64,000 nucleotides of DNA, taken from positions 186,001 through 250,000 of the forward strand of contig JAEUHC010000027.1 of NCBI GenBank assembly GCA_016794785.1, read 5' to 3'. The stretch comes from Opitutaceae bacterium (GTDB lineage Bacteria; Verrucomicrobiota; Verrucomicrobiia; Opitutales; Opitutaceae). Made by a program: the position numbers and the translations under genes. Below are positions 31,861 through 40,403 of this stretch, piece by piece. How positions within the stretch are numbered: the stretch's first letter is position 1; the number at the start of each line of letters is the position of its first letter. Below the pieces are notes generated by a model. That model searched no databases. It worked only from the letters and a program-made list of their open reading frames with translations, and was not told the origin of the DNA.

Positions 31861-32316
31861 TCAGGCACAGTGCTTGTCGGCCACGAGCGCGAAGCGATTG
31901 TTGCGCACGAGTGTGAGGGCGACCGCGAACATCAGCACCTGCATGCCGATCCAAGCGACACCTTCGCCCTCCTGCACTGCCATGAGGCCGAAGCCGAGGC
32001 CGACATAGACGAGGCCGCCGAAGAACAGCGCGGCGCGTGTCTTGATGCCGAGGAGGATCGCGGCGCCGAAGATGACGAGCAGGAAACCGAGCGACATCGC
32101 AAACGCCTGCGTGGCCCAGCCCGGGATAATCGAGTAGTTGGCGATTGCGGTGGCGACGCGGTTCATGTTCTCGGTGTAGTTCGAGAACGAGAAACTTTTG
32201 TTGGCTTCAAATTTTTCGAGCCCGGCGATCAGCGTGCGCAGGCCGAGGAAAAGCCGGAGGAGCAGGAACGCCGCGGTGTAGTCGCAGCGGGTCGGGGAGG
32301 AGGAGTTTTCGTTCAT
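31861..32316 (-). CDS. DoxX-like four-helix membrane protein
   Basis: This 151-residue integral membrane protein has four hydrophobic segments (AAFLLLRLFLGLRTLIAG; AFAMSLGFLLVIFGAAILLG; AALFFGGLVYVGLGFGLM; IGMQVLMFAVALTLV). The order and spacing fit the DoxX/DoxD superfamily. Function is not established for most members. It lies between lpdA and the Gfo/Idh gene on the same strand and is probably cotranscribed with the latter. Confidence 0.65.
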   Translation of the reverse strand: MNENSSSPTRCDYTAAFLLLRLFLGLRTLIAGLEKFEANKSFSFSNYTENMNRVATAIANYSIIPGWATQAFAMSLGFLLVIFGAAILLGIKTRAALFFGGLVYVGLGFGLMAVQEGEGVAWIGMQVLMFAVALTLVRNNRFALVADKHCA

Positions 32317-32386
32317 TTAGAGGGGCGGGAAAAGGACACGACTCCAACACGGAGCGGGTGGTTGGCAAGGCCGAGTTGCGCGCAGT

Positions 32387-33775
32387 CTAGATCGCGTGCA
32401 GCGCGCTCTTGCTCACGGCGAGGGCGGCTTCCTTCACGGACTCGCTCATCGTCGGGTGGGCGTGGATCGTGCGCGCGAGGTCCTCGGCGCTGCCGCCGTA
32501 TTCCATGTGCGTCACGACCTCGCTGATGAGTTCGCCGGCGTTGTGGCCGAGAATCTGCGCGCCGAGGATTTTGTCCGTCTTGGCGTCGGCGATGATTTTC
32601 ACGTAGCCGTCGGTCGCGCCGGCCGAGATGGCGCGGCCATTGGCGGCGAAATTAAATTTGCCGACGTTCACGGCACGGCCGGCGGCTTTCGCGGCGTCTT
32701 CGCCGAGGCCGACCGAGGCGACCTCAGGATTGGTGTAAACGATCGCGGGCACGAGATCCCAGTTCACGTGGCCGGCCTTGCCGGCGATCCACTCGGCGAC
32801 GGCGACGCCATCCTCCTCGGCCTTGTGCGCGAGCATCGGGCCGGCGACGACATCGCCGATGGCCCAGACGCCGGGCGCGGTGGTCTTGAGGTGGGCATCG
32901 ACCTTGATGCGCTTTTTCTCGTCGAGCTGCACGCCGGCCTTGTCGAGACCGAGGCCATCGGTGAACGGGCGGCGGCCGACGGAGACGAGCACCTTGTCGG
33001 CGGGGAACGAGAGTTTCTCCGTCCCGCGCTCGGCGGTGAGCACGCCGTTGGCAAAACCCGTGACTTTGGCGCCAACCTCGATCTTGAGGCCCTGCTTTTG
33101 GAGGATGCGGGTGAAATTGCGGACGATGTCATCGTCGTAGCCCGCCGCGATTTTCGGGAGGAACTCGACGACGGTGACTTCGCTGCCGAGGCGCGACCAC
33201 ACGGAGCCGAGCTCCAAGCCGATAGCGCCGCCGCCGACCACCACGAGCTTCTTCGGGACGGAATCGAAGGCGATCGCGTGATCGGAGGAGACGACGGTCT
33301 TGCCGTCGAACTTCATGAACGGCAGCTCGACCGGCGCCGAGCCGGTGGCGATGACGATGTTCTTCGCCGTCAGTTTTTGATCGCCGACCGCGACCGTGTT
33401 GGCGGCGACAAAACTAGCCGCGCCGGTGATGACGGAGATCTTGCGGGCCTTGGCGAGCTGGGAGACGCCACCGACGAGCTTGGTGACGACGTCGTCCTTG
33501 CGCTTCAGGAACGCGGCGAGATCGAGTTCAACGCTGCCGAGCTTGATGCCGTGTTCGGCTGCGTGGTGCTTCGCCCACGCGAGGTGCTCGCTGGAGTGGA
33601 GCAGCGCCTTGGACGGAATGCAGCCGACGTTGAGGCACGTGCCGCCGAGGGTAGAGCGTTTTTCGATGAGCGCGACCTTGAGGCCGAGCTGCGCGGCGCG
33701 AAACGCGCACACATACCCGCCGGGGCCGGCGCCGATGACGATGAGATCGAAGGAAGATGATTCGGAGGAAGACAT
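32387..33775 (-). CDS. lpdA: Dihydrolipoyl dehydrogenase (E3)
   Basis: This 462-residue flavoprotein reoxidises lipoyl groups of 2-oxoacid dehydrogenase complexes with NAD+. It has the FAD-binding GAGPGGYVCA motif, the redox-active disulfide in GGTCLNVGCIPSKALL, an NAD-binding GGGAIGLELGSVW motif and the C-terminal active-site histidine in HAHPTMSE. The ATG at 33775 (MSSSESS) was chosen; the frame extends six codons further without gain. It follows odhB and odhA on the same strand, so it probably serves the 2-oxoglutarate dehydrogenase complex. Confidence 0.95.
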   Translation of the reverse strand: MSSSESSSFDLIVIGAGPGGYVCAFRAAQLGLKVALIEKRSTLGGTCLNVGCIPSKALLHSSEHLAWAKHHAAEHGIKLGSVELDLAAFLKRKDDVVTKLVGGVSQLAKARKISVITGAASFVAANTVAVGDQKLTAKNIVIATGSAPVELPFMKFDGKTVVSSDHAIAFDSVPKKLVVVGGGAIGLELGSVWSRLGSEVTVVEFLPKIAAGYDDDIVRNFTRILQKQGLKIEVGAKVTGFANGVLTAERGTEKLSFPADKVLVSVGRRPFTDGLGLDKAGVQLDEKKRIKVDAHLKTTAPGVWAIGDVVAGPMLAHKAEEDGVAVAEWIAGKAGHVNWDLVPAIVYTNPEVASVGLGEDAAKAAGRAVNVGKFNFAANGRAISAGATDGYVKIIADAKTDKILGAQILGHNAGELISEVVTHMEYGGSAEDLARTIHAHPTMSESVKEAALAVSKSALHAI

Positions 33776-33790
33776 TTTAGCCACAGAGGT

Positions 33791-33872
33791 CACGGAGCCC
33801 AGACACAGAGATCACAGAGGAAAGACCAGAACTCAGAGAATTGCTCTGTGAACTCTGTGTCTGGGCTCCGTG
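33791..33872. repeat. Long inverted repeat between odhB and lpdA
   Basis: The arms at 33791-33819 and 33844-33872 are 29 bases each (CACGGAGCCCAGACACAGAG and so on) and match at 28 of 29 positions around a 24-base loop. The CACAGAG/CTCTGTG words are unlike the GTAG-footed REPs and form a different repeat class. In RNA it would make a strong hairpin between odhB and lpdA. Confidence 0.85.
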
Positions 33873-33898
33873 TTCTTTGTGACTAAGATTGGAGAGTT

Positions 33899-35101
33899 TC
33901 AGATTCCGATGATGAGCCGGGCCGGATCCTCGATGGCCTGTTTCACCTTCACGAGGAAGGTGACGGCTTCGCGGCCGTCGACGAGGCGGTGATCGTAGCT
34001 CAGGGCGAGATACATCATCGGGCGGATGACGACCTGGCCGTTGACCGCCACCGGGCGCTCGTTGATCGCGTGGAGGCCGAGGATGGCGCTCTGGGGCGGG
34101 TTGATGATCGGCGTCGAGAGCATCGAGCCGAAAATGCCGCCGTTGGTGATCGTGAAGACGCCGCCGTTGAGATCGTCGAGAGTGATTTTGCCTTCGCGGG
34201 CCCGCTTGGCGACGTCGCCGATGGCCTTCTCGATGTCTGACATGCCGAGGGTGTCGCAGCCGCGGATGACGGGGACCATGAGTCCCTTCTCCGTCGAGAC
34301 GGCCATTCCGATGTCGTAGTAATGGTTCTGGACGATGCTATCGCCGTCGATCTGGGCGTTGACGCCGGGGACTTCGCGGAGGGCGTGGACGACCGCTTTG
34401 GTGAAGAACGACATGAAGCCGAGCTTGAGACCGTGCTTCTTCACGAAGTCGTCCTGATACTTGGCGCGGAGCGCCATGACGGCGGACATGTCCACTTCGT
34501 TGAAGGTCGTGAGCATCGCGGCCTCGTGCTGGGCGGAGACCAGGCGTTGCGCGATCTTGGCGCGGAGCGGGGACATCTTGCGGCGAGTCTGGCGTTCGCC
34601 AGCCGGAGCGGGGACGGCGGCCTTCGCCGCAGGTGCGGGCGCGGCCGAGGGCTTCGGCTCGCTGGCGCTCGCCGCTTCGGGCTTGTCGGCTGCGGCGAGC
34701 ATGTCGCCCTTGGTGACGCGGCCGGCTTTGCCGGTGCCGGAGACGTTGGCGGGATCGACGTTGGTCTCGGCGGCGAGGCGGCGGACGGCAGGGGATTGCG
34801 TCGCTTCCTTTGCGGCGGCTGGGGCAGGTGCGGTGGATTTCGGCTCGCTGGTGCCCGCCGCGGCATCGCTGTCGATGGTGGCGACGACGGCGCCGATCTT
34901 CACCTCGGCGCCGGCGGCGGCCTTGAGGGAGATTTTGCCGGCGGCGGCGGCGGTGCCTTCACTCGTGATCTTGTCGGTCTCGAGTTCAAAGAGCGGCTGA
35001 TCCTTTTTGACGATCGCGCCGTCGGCGACGTGCCACTTGGCGAGGATGCCGGAGGCGATGGACTCGCCCATGGGCGGGATTTTGACTTCGAGGAGAGGCA
35101 T
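33899..35101 (-). CDS. odhB: Dihydrolipoyllysine succinyltransferase, E2 of 2-oxoglutarate dehydrogenase
   Basis: The 400-residue protein has an N-terminal lipoyl domain with the lipoylated lysine in ELETDKITSE. An alanine/proline linker, a peripheral-subunit-binding domain (SPAVRRLAAETNVDPANVSG) and the catalytic acyltransferase domain follow. The catalytic motif is SYDHRLVDGREA near the C-terminus. It transfers succinyl groups to CoA in the TCA cycle. The ATG at 35101 (MPLLEVKIP) lies 13 bases after the odhA stop, so the two are cotranscribed. The longer upstream frame is an odhA shadow. Confidence 0.95.
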   Translation of the reverse strand: MPLLEVKIPPMGESIASGILAKWHVADGAIVKKDQPLFELETDKITSEGTAAAAGKISLKAAAGAEVKIGAVVATIDSDAAAGTSEPKSTAPAPAAAKEATQSPAVRRLAAETNVDPANVSGTGKAGRVTKGDMLAAADKPEAASASEPKPSAAPAPAAKAAVPAPAGERQTRRKMSPLRAKIAQRLVSAQHEAAMLTTFNEVDMSAVMALRAKYQDDFVKKHGLKLGFMSFFTKAVVHALREVPGVNAQIDGDSIVQNHYYDIGMAVSTEKGLMVPVIRGCDTLGMSDIEKAIGDVAKRAREGKITLDDLNGGVFTITNGGIFGSMLSTPIINPPQSAILGLHAINERPVAVNGQVVIRPMMYLALSYDHRLVDGREAVTFLVKVKQAIEDPARLIIGI

Positions 35102-35114
35102 GGCGGGTGTGGGC

Positions 35115-37901
35115 TTAAAGGGTGAAGGCCTGCTTGAGCAGGGCGGCGAGTTCGAGTTTGTGCAAGGCCAGTGAGCCGACGGCCGGGGAGGCCGAGGCGT
35201 CGCGGCCGGCATAAGCGGCCTTGCGACCGAAGGTTTCCTCGAGTTGCGGCGCGATCCAAGTCCACGGGCCGTTGTTCTCGGATTCCTCCTGTGCCCACAC
35301 GAGGCGGGTGGCGGAATATTTCTTGGCGAGCTCAGCGAGGCGTTTCCGGTGCAGCGGGTAGAGCTGTTCGATGCGCACGAGGGCGACATCGGTGAGCTTC
35401 TGTTTGGCGCGATAATCAGCGAGATCGTAATAGACCTTGCCCGAGCAGAGGATGAGCCGCGTGGGCGCGGACGTCTCGGCCATCAGCGGGTCGTCGATGA
35501 TTTCCTGGAAGGAACCGCTGGTGAAATCGTCGAGGCGCGATACGGCGGCGGGGTGCCGCAGGAGCGATTTGGGCGACATCACGATGAGCGGCTTCTTCAC
35601 GTCGCGCTTCACCTGGCGGCGGAGGGCGTGGAAGAAGTTCGCGGGCGTGGTGATGTTGGCGACCTGGATGTTGTCCTCGGCGCAGAGCTGGAGGAAGCGC
35701 TCGAGGCGCGCGGAGCTGTGCTCGGGCCCCTGGCCTTCGTAGCCGTGCGGGAGGAGGAGCACGATGCCGCTGGTGCGGCCCCACTTCGATTCGCCGGCGG
35801 CGAGAAACTGATCGATCACGACCTGCGCACCGTTGGCAAAGTCGCCGAACTGCGCCTCCCAGATGCAGAGGAGATTGGGATAATCGAGGGAGTAGCCGTA
35901 GTCGAAGGCGAGCACGGCGGCCTCGGAGAGCAGAGAGTTGTAAACGCAGAAACGCGCCTGCTGCGGATCGAGATTCTTGAGCGGCGAGTAGAGTTCGTCG
36001 GTCTCCATGTCATGGAGCACGGCGTGGCGGTGGCTGAAGGTGCCGCGTTCGCAATCCTGGCCGCTGAGGCGGATGGGGATGCCCTCTAGCACGAGGGAGC
36101 CAAAGGCAAGCGCCTCGCCAAAGCCCCAGTCGATGGGGCCATCCTCGCGGTGGGCGGTGGCGCGGGTGTCGAGGAAGCGGCGGATCTTGGGGTTGGGCTT
36201 GAAATTCTCCGGCAGGGTGGTGAGGCCCGCGACCACGCGGTCGATAATCGCGCGGGTGGTGCCGGTGGGGACGCTCTTAAAATGATAGTCGGGCTGGATG
36301 ACGGCGGTGGAGCCTTCGAACTTCTGCACCTCGGCAGCGGCGGCGCGCTTGGCGGACTTGGCGACCTCGGATGCTTTGGCCATTTCGAGATTCTTTTCGA
36401 GCGCCGCGGAGTAATCGGCGCGGATAGTCTCGGAGGCGGCCTCGGTGATGACGCCGTCCGCGACGAGCTTGCTGGTGAGGATCGCGGAGATGGGCGGGTG
36501 GGTGGCGATTTTCTTGTAGAGGAGCGGCTGGGTAAACGCCGGCTCGTCGGTCTCATTGTGCCCATGCTTGCGGTAGCAATACATGTCGATGACGACGTCG
36601 CGCTGAAACTTGACGCGGAACTCGAGGGCGAGGCACGCGGCGTGGCAGACGGCCTCGGGGTCGTCGCCGTTCACGTGGAAGATCGGCGCGTCGATCATCT
36701 TCGCGACATCGGTGCAGTAGCGCGTGGAGCGCGAGTCGCGGGGGAGCGTGGTGAAGCCGATCTGGTTGTTGACCACGATGTGGAGGGTGCCGCCGGTCTT
36801 GTAGCCGGGGAGCTGCGAAAAGTTGAGCGTCTCGGCGACGATCCCTTGGCCGGCAAACGCGGCGTCGCCGTGGATGAGCAGCGGGAGGACGGCGGTGCGC
36901 TTCTGCATGTCGCCGCGGATGCGCTGGCGCGCGCGGGCCTTGCCCTCGACGACGGGGTTGACGATCTCAAGGTGGGAGGGGTTGGCGGCGAGGCGGACCT
37001 CGACCTTCTTGCCGGAGGCGGTGTCGAGGACAGCTTCGTAGCCGAGGTGGTATTTCACGTCGCCGTCGCCACCGACCTGCTCGGGGATGTAGTTCTCGGA
37101 GAACTGCTCGAACAGCACATCGAAGTGCTTCCGCATGACGCTCGTGAGGATGTTGAGCCGGCCGCGGTGGGCCATGCCCATGACGACTTCCTCGACGCCG
37201 TGCCGCGGGCAGTGCTCGATGATGGTGTCGACGGCGGCGACCATCGTCTCGCCGCCCTCGAGCGAGAAGCGTTTTTGCCCGACGTATTTCGTGTGGAGGA
37301 AACGCTCGAAAAGCTCGGCCTTGTGGACGCGGCGGAGGATACGGATTTTCTCGGCGGTGGTGAAGCTCGGCTGGTTGCGCGTGGACTCCATCCGGTCGCG
37401 AAGCCAGTGGCGCACCTCGACGTCCTGAATGTGCATGTATTCGACCCCGATGTGGCCGCAGTAGGTCGCCCGCACGGCGTCGATGATGTCGCGGAGCTTC
37501 ATCTGGCCGCCGCCGAGGTAGGTGCCGATGTCGAACACCGTGTCGAGGTCTGCTTCGGTGAGGCTGAAATTGGAGAGCGCGAGCTTCGGATGCGTGGGCG
37601 GCCGGTCACCGAGCGGATCGAGATGCGCCTCGAAGTGGCCGATGGCGCGGTGGGTGTTGATGAGCCGGTGGACGTGCGACTGCTTCAGGCTGTCGATGAT
37701 CGGCGCCGCGACGGCGGGGGAGTCGGCCGCGGCGGCGCTGGCGAGCGCGGCGGCGGGCGAGGCGCCGGTGGAGGCGAGGGCGAAGCCTTGGAAGAAGGCG
37801 CGCCACGTCGGATCGACGGAATTGGGATCGCTGAGCCACGCCTGATAAGTCGCCTCGATAAGCTCGGCGTTGGCGGCGGCGGGAAGGGAACTGCGGTTCA
37901 T
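35115..37901 (-). CDS. odhA: 2-Oxoglutarate dehydrogenase E1 component
   Basis: This 928-residue thiamine-diphosphate enzyme decarboxylates 2-oxoglutarate and loads succinyl groups onto E2. The N-terminal E2-binding segment YQAWLSDPNSVDPTWRAFFQ, the GMAHRGRLNILTSVMRK block and the ThDP site GDAAFAGQGIVAETLNFSQL are present. The C-terminal region RIEQLYPLHRKRLAEL, with VWAQEESENNGPWTWI, is also present. The ATG at 37901 was chosen because the protein from there aligns with the usual start. It heads the odhA-odhB-lpdA group and is divergent from a small hypothetical gene. Confidence 0.95.
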   Translation of the reverse strand: MNRSSLPAAANAELIEATYQAWLSDPNSVDPTWRAFFQGFALASTGASPAAALASAAAADSPAVAAPIIDSLKQSHVHRLINTHRAIGHFEAHLDPLGDRPPTHPKLALSNFSLTEADLDTVFDIGTYLGGGQMKLRDIIDAVRATYCGHIGVEYMHIQDVEVRHWLRDRMESTRNQPSFTTAEKIRILRRVHKAELFERFLHTKYVGQKRFSLEGGETMVAAVDTIIEHCPRHGVEEVVMGMAHRGRLNILTSVMRKHFDVLFEQFSENYIPEQVGGDGDVKYHLGYEAVLDTASGKKVEVRLAANPSHLEIVNPVVEGKARARQRIRGDMQKRTAVLPLLIHGDAAFAGQGIVAETLNFSQLPGYKTGGTLHIVVNNQIGFTTLPRDSRSTRYCTDVAKMIDAPIFHVNGDDPEAVCHAACLALEFRVKFQRDVVIDMYCYRKHGHNETDEPAFTQPLLYKKIATHPPISAILTSKLVADGVITEAASETIRADYSAALEKNLEMAKASEVAKSAKRAAAAEVQKFEGSTAVIQPDYHFKSVPTGTTRAIIDRVVAGLTTLPENFKPNPKIRRFLDTRATAHREDGPIDWGFGEALAFGSLVLEGIPIRLSGQDCERGTFSHRHAVLHDMETDELYSPLKNLDPQQARFCVYNSLLSEAAVLAFDYGYSLDYPNLLCIWEAQFGDFANGAQVVIDQFLAAGESKWGRTSGIVLLLPHGYEGQGPEHSSARLERFLQLCAEDNIQVANITTPANFFHALRRQVKRDVKKPLIVMSPKSLLRHPAAVSRLDDFTSGSFQEIIDDPLMAETSAPTRLILCSGKVYYDLADYRAKQKLTDVALVRIEQLYPLHRKRLAELAKKYSATRLVWAQEESENNGPWTWIAPQLEETFGRKAAYAGRDASASPAVGSLALHKLELAALLKQAFTL

Positions 37902-38061
37902 GGATGGAGGGAAAGCGCTCGCCGGAGGGCGGTCGCGGGAGAAAATGAGCGCGGACTGGACCACAGCCGGGGCGGCTAGACAAGAGCGCGGCGGCCTGTC
38001 GCCGGGATTGCAATCCGCCTTAACGTGGGCCAGAGCCGGATTAGCATCCACTCCGACCGCC

Positions 38062-38304
38062 ATGGAAACTGAAATCAAGGAATCCCTTACATCCCTGCTC
38101 GCCGCCATCAAGGCCGCCGATGGCCAGACCGTGGCCACCGAGATGGCCAAACTCGACGAGTATCTCGCCCGCGGCCGGGCTGGGCTGCACCCGCAGCTGG
38201 TCCATTTTCTGGCCAACCGTAGCTATGCCAAGGCCGCGATGTTCCTCGGTGGCGAGACCGGCATCCCGGTGGGCGTGTGCGGCGGCCGGGCCGGGCAAAA
38301 GTGA
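38062..38304 (+). CDS. Small helical hypothetical protein
   Basis: This 80-residue protein (METEIKESLTSLLAAIKAAD ... GLHPQLVHFLANRSYAKAAM) has an amphipathic helical character and a glycine-rich end (VGVCGGRAGQK). No known domain is recognised. It is divergent from odhA and is followed 28 bases later by a SUI1-family gene on the same strand, so the two may be cotranscribed. Codon use is similar to its neighbours, which supports a real gene. Confidence 0.65.
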   Translation: METEIKESLTSLLAAIKAADGQTVATEMAKLDEYLARGRAGLHPQLVHFLANRSYAKAAMFLGGETGIPVGVCGGRAGQK

Positions 38305-38332
38305 ACCGACCAACGCAAGGGAGCGACGATCC

Positions 38333-38722
38333 ATGAGCACGGGCAAAATCTCCACCGATGGCGGGCAGAACCTGGGGCAGAATCCATTTGGCGCTCTGAG
38401 CGGGGCCGGTCTGCCAACTGCCGCCAAGCCGCTGACCGCTCCGGCATCGCCTTCAAAACCCACCCCGCCGGCCAAGAACCGCGGACGCGTGGACGTGCGC
38501 CGCGAGACCGGAGGACGGGGCGGGAAGACCGTGACGGTCGCTGATGGCTTCACCGGCATCGGCCTGCCGGAAAAGGAGGCGCTCACCAAAAAAATGCGCG
38601 CCGCCTGCGGCTGCGGCGGCACGGTGAAGGACGGCGCGATTGAGATTCAGGGTGACCAGCGTGAGACGGTGGCGCGGATTCTGACCGAGGCGGGGTTCCG
38701 GGCGGTGATGGCGGGAGGGTGA
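38333..38722 (+). CDS. SUI1/eIF1-like translation factor (YciH family)
   Basis: This 129-residue protein has a proline/alanine-rich N-terminus of about 50 residues. A SUI1 domain follows (VDVRRETGGRGGKTVTVADG, then AACGCGGTVKDGAIEIQGDQ, with the conserved CGCGGTVKDG). YciH-type proteins resemble eukaryotic eIF1 and affect start-site fidelity. The ATG at 38333 has an AAGGGAG ribosome binding site close upstream. Confidence 0.88.
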   Translation: MSTGKISTDGGQNLGQNPFGALSGAGLPTAAKPLTAPASPSKPTPPAKNRGRVDVRRETGGRGGKTVTVADGFTGIGLPEKEALTKKMRAACGCGGTVKDGAIEIQGDQRETVARILTEAGFRAVMAGG

Positions 38723-38738
38723 CCGGCTGCCAGCCTTT

Positions 38739-38763
38739 GTAGGGGCGCGGTCTTGCCGCGCCC
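38739..38763. repeat. REP upstream of the RAYT remnant
   Basis: GTAGGGGCGCGGTCTTGCCG and the closing CGCCC form a GTAG foot plus an 8-bp hairpin. It differs from the downstream copy (39335-39359) at two paired stem positions (A-T to G-C), so the hairpin is kept. It is in inverted orientation to that copy, as expected for REPs around their RAYT gene. Confidence 0.85.
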
Positions 38764-38787
38764 TCTTGAGGCCGCCTTTCTCAGCGC

Positions 38788-39328
38788 ATGCCAACACGCC
38801 AAACGAGTGCGTTGCATCAGCATCGTTTTTCTGCGCCCGCGGTCCGCTACTTCGTCACCATTTGCACCCAGGCACGAAAAGCCGACCTCACCATCGATCC
38901 GCTTCCGGACTGCATACTCAATGGCATCAAGGCATCCGATGCGCTCGGTGATAGTGAAACGTTGGCGTGCTGCGTGATGCCGGATCACGTTCACTGGCTT
39001 TTCGCTCTCGGGCGCCGCCTGACACTTGGACGGATCATCGCGCGATTGAAGGCGCAGACCCGTGAGATCCTGAGTGACGCCGGCCTCACTTGCAGCGGGA
39101 TTTTTTCGAGCATCGCTTGAGGGCGAAGAGTTCGCCGAGCACTACGCGCGCTATGTTTTCCTCAATCCGTATCGGGCGGGATTGATTCCAGCGGCCGAAA
39201 TCTGGCCGGCGTGGTGGAGTGGCCGGACCGAGTTGCTCGCGTTCACCGCCCACCTCAATCCCAACGGTTCGCCGCCGGGGGAGTGGATTGGCGAGGCGAT
39301 TCCGCGAAGCTTGGTGACGGGAGAATAG
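38788..39328 (+). pseudogene. REP-associated tyrosine transposase (RAYT), broken by two frameshifts
   Basis: The first frame (38788-39120) has YFVTICTQ and CVMPDHVHWLFAL, the HUH motif of Y1 transposases. The end is in another frame (to 39328): EEFAEHYARYVFLNPYRAGL with the tyrosine region. Between them, a third frame gives QRDFFEHRLR. A single added G near 39092 (giving LTWQRDFFEHRLR) and another near 39121 (giving RGEEFAEH) would restore one protein of about 180 residues. As it stands the gene is inactive unless these are sequence errors. The ORF is flanked by inverted REPs, the usual RAYT setting. Confidence 0.85.
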
Positions 39329-39334
39329 GGAGAA

Positions 39335-39359
39335 GGGCGCAGCAAGACTGCGCCCCTAC
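39335..39359. repeat. REP downstream of the RAYT remnant
   Basis: Its 25 bases end CGCCCCTAC and, in reverse complement, are identical to the left arm of the REPIN between nuoM and nuoM' (11042-11066). It pairs in inverted orientation with the REP at 38739-38763. Confidence 0.88.
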
Positions 39360-39371
39360 GGGGACTTTTGG

Positions 39372-40250
39372 CTACGCCGCCAAACCCGCCGTGAGCGCGA
39401 GGGCGCCGCGGGCGCGGTTCAGAATGTAGAGGTGGTAGCCGGGCGCGCCGTTGGCGAGGAGACCGCGGATTTGTGTGAGCGCCCAGTCGATGCCGATGGT
39501 CTCGAGCACATCGGCGTTGTCGGCGGCGACTTCGAGGCGCGTGATCAGCTGCTGTGGCAGGGTCGCGCCGCACATCGCGGTGAAGCGCTGGATTTGCTTC
39601 AGCGTCAGCACCGGCATGATGCCAGGCACGATGGGAACGGTGATGCCGGCGGCGCGGCATTTTTCCACGAAGCGGTAATAGACGGCGTTGTCGAAGAAGA
39701 GCTGGGTCGTCACGAACGCCGCGCCGGCATCGACCTTGCGCCGCAGGTGCGTGAGGTCGGCGTCCAGCGACGGGGCCTCGGGGTGCTTCTCCGGGTAGCC
39801 GGCGACGCCGAGGCAGAAATCGGCGTGGCGGGCCTTGAGCAGGGTGACGAGTTCGTTCGCGTTGCGCAGGCCATCGGTCGCGACTTTGAACTCGGTCGAG
39901 CCCTTGGGCGGGTCGCCGCGCAGCGTCATGATGTTGCGGAAGCCGCCCGCGTGGATGCGATCGGCGAGCGCGTCGAGTTCGGGCCGCGCGTGGCCGACGC
40001 ACGTGAGATGCGGCATCACGGTGAAGCCGAATTCGTTTTTCAGCAGCGCGCTGACCTGCGCGGTGCGATCACGCGTGGTGCCGCCGGCACCATAGGTCAC
40101 GGACACGAAGTCCGGGTTCATGCGCTTGAGCGCGGTAGCGGTGGCGCGGAGCGCCTCGACGCCGGCGTCGTCCCTAGGCGGGAAAAATTCGAGCGAGCGC
40201 AGCGGGCGCTGAAGCGCGAAGAGTTCGGAGATGGGACGGTCGGGCGTCAT
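39372..40250 (-). CDS. metF: Methylenetetrahydrofolate reductase
   Basis: This 292-residue flavin-dependent TIM-barrel enzyme reduces 5,10-methylene-THF to 5-methyl-THF. Family motifs include SLEFFPPRDD near the start, VSVTYGAGGTTRDRT, MPHLTCVGH, NIMTLRGDPP and TQLFFDN. The ATG at 40250 (MTPDRPISELF) gives the normal length. It lies downstream of the DUF4340 gene, separated by a REPIN, so it may have its own promoter. Confidence 0.94.
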   Translation of the reverse strand: MTPDRPISELFALQRPLRSLEFFPPRDDAGVEALRATATALKRMNPDFVSVTYGAGGTTRDRTAQVSALLKNEFGFTVMPHLTCVGHARPELDALADRIHAGGFRNIMTLRGDPPKGSTEFKVATDGLRNANELVTLLKARHADFCLGVAGYPEKHPEAPSLDADLTHLRRKVDAGAAFVTTQLFFDNAVYYRFVEKCRAAGITVPIVPGIMPVLTLKQIQRFTAMCGATLPQQLITRLEVAADNADVLETIGIDWALTQIRGLLANGAPGYHLYILNRARGALALTAGLAA

Positions 40251-40330
40251 CGGTGCGCGACGGAAGGGAAAACGCGCCGCCGCGTCGAGCGATGAATGCG
40301 GCATCACTGCACGGGGACTGCGGGATGTTC

Positions 40331-40390
40331 GTAGGGCCTGACCTTGGTCAGGCCGGATTCGGTCAAGGCCTCAGCAAGCTGAGGCCCTAC
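40331..40390. repeat. 60-bp REPIN between the DUF4340 gene and metF
   Basis: It runs from GTAG to CTAC and consists of two hairpins, GGCCTGACC/GGTCAGGCC and GGCCTCAGC/GCTGAGGCC, each with a two-base loop. It has the same layout as the element at 47097-47161, but the stems differ in sequence. Confidence 0.88.
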
Positions 40391-40403
40391 GCTGCACTAC
40401 GGA

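Noticed and set aside
36150..37979. Long plus-strand open frame opposite odhA (about 600 codons)
   Set aside because: It is the high-GC antisense shadow of odhA: a glycine-, valine-, aspartate- and arginine-rich product with no known domain, on the strand opposite a clearly conserved gene. The same applies to the long frames opposite the LamG gene (905-2206), lpdA (32396-33760) and leuA (58517-60217).
38788..39328. Programmed frameshifting in the RAYT gene
   Set aside because: Two separate shifts, each explained by one missing G and without a slippery heptamer or pseudoknot signal, are better explained by decay or sequence error.
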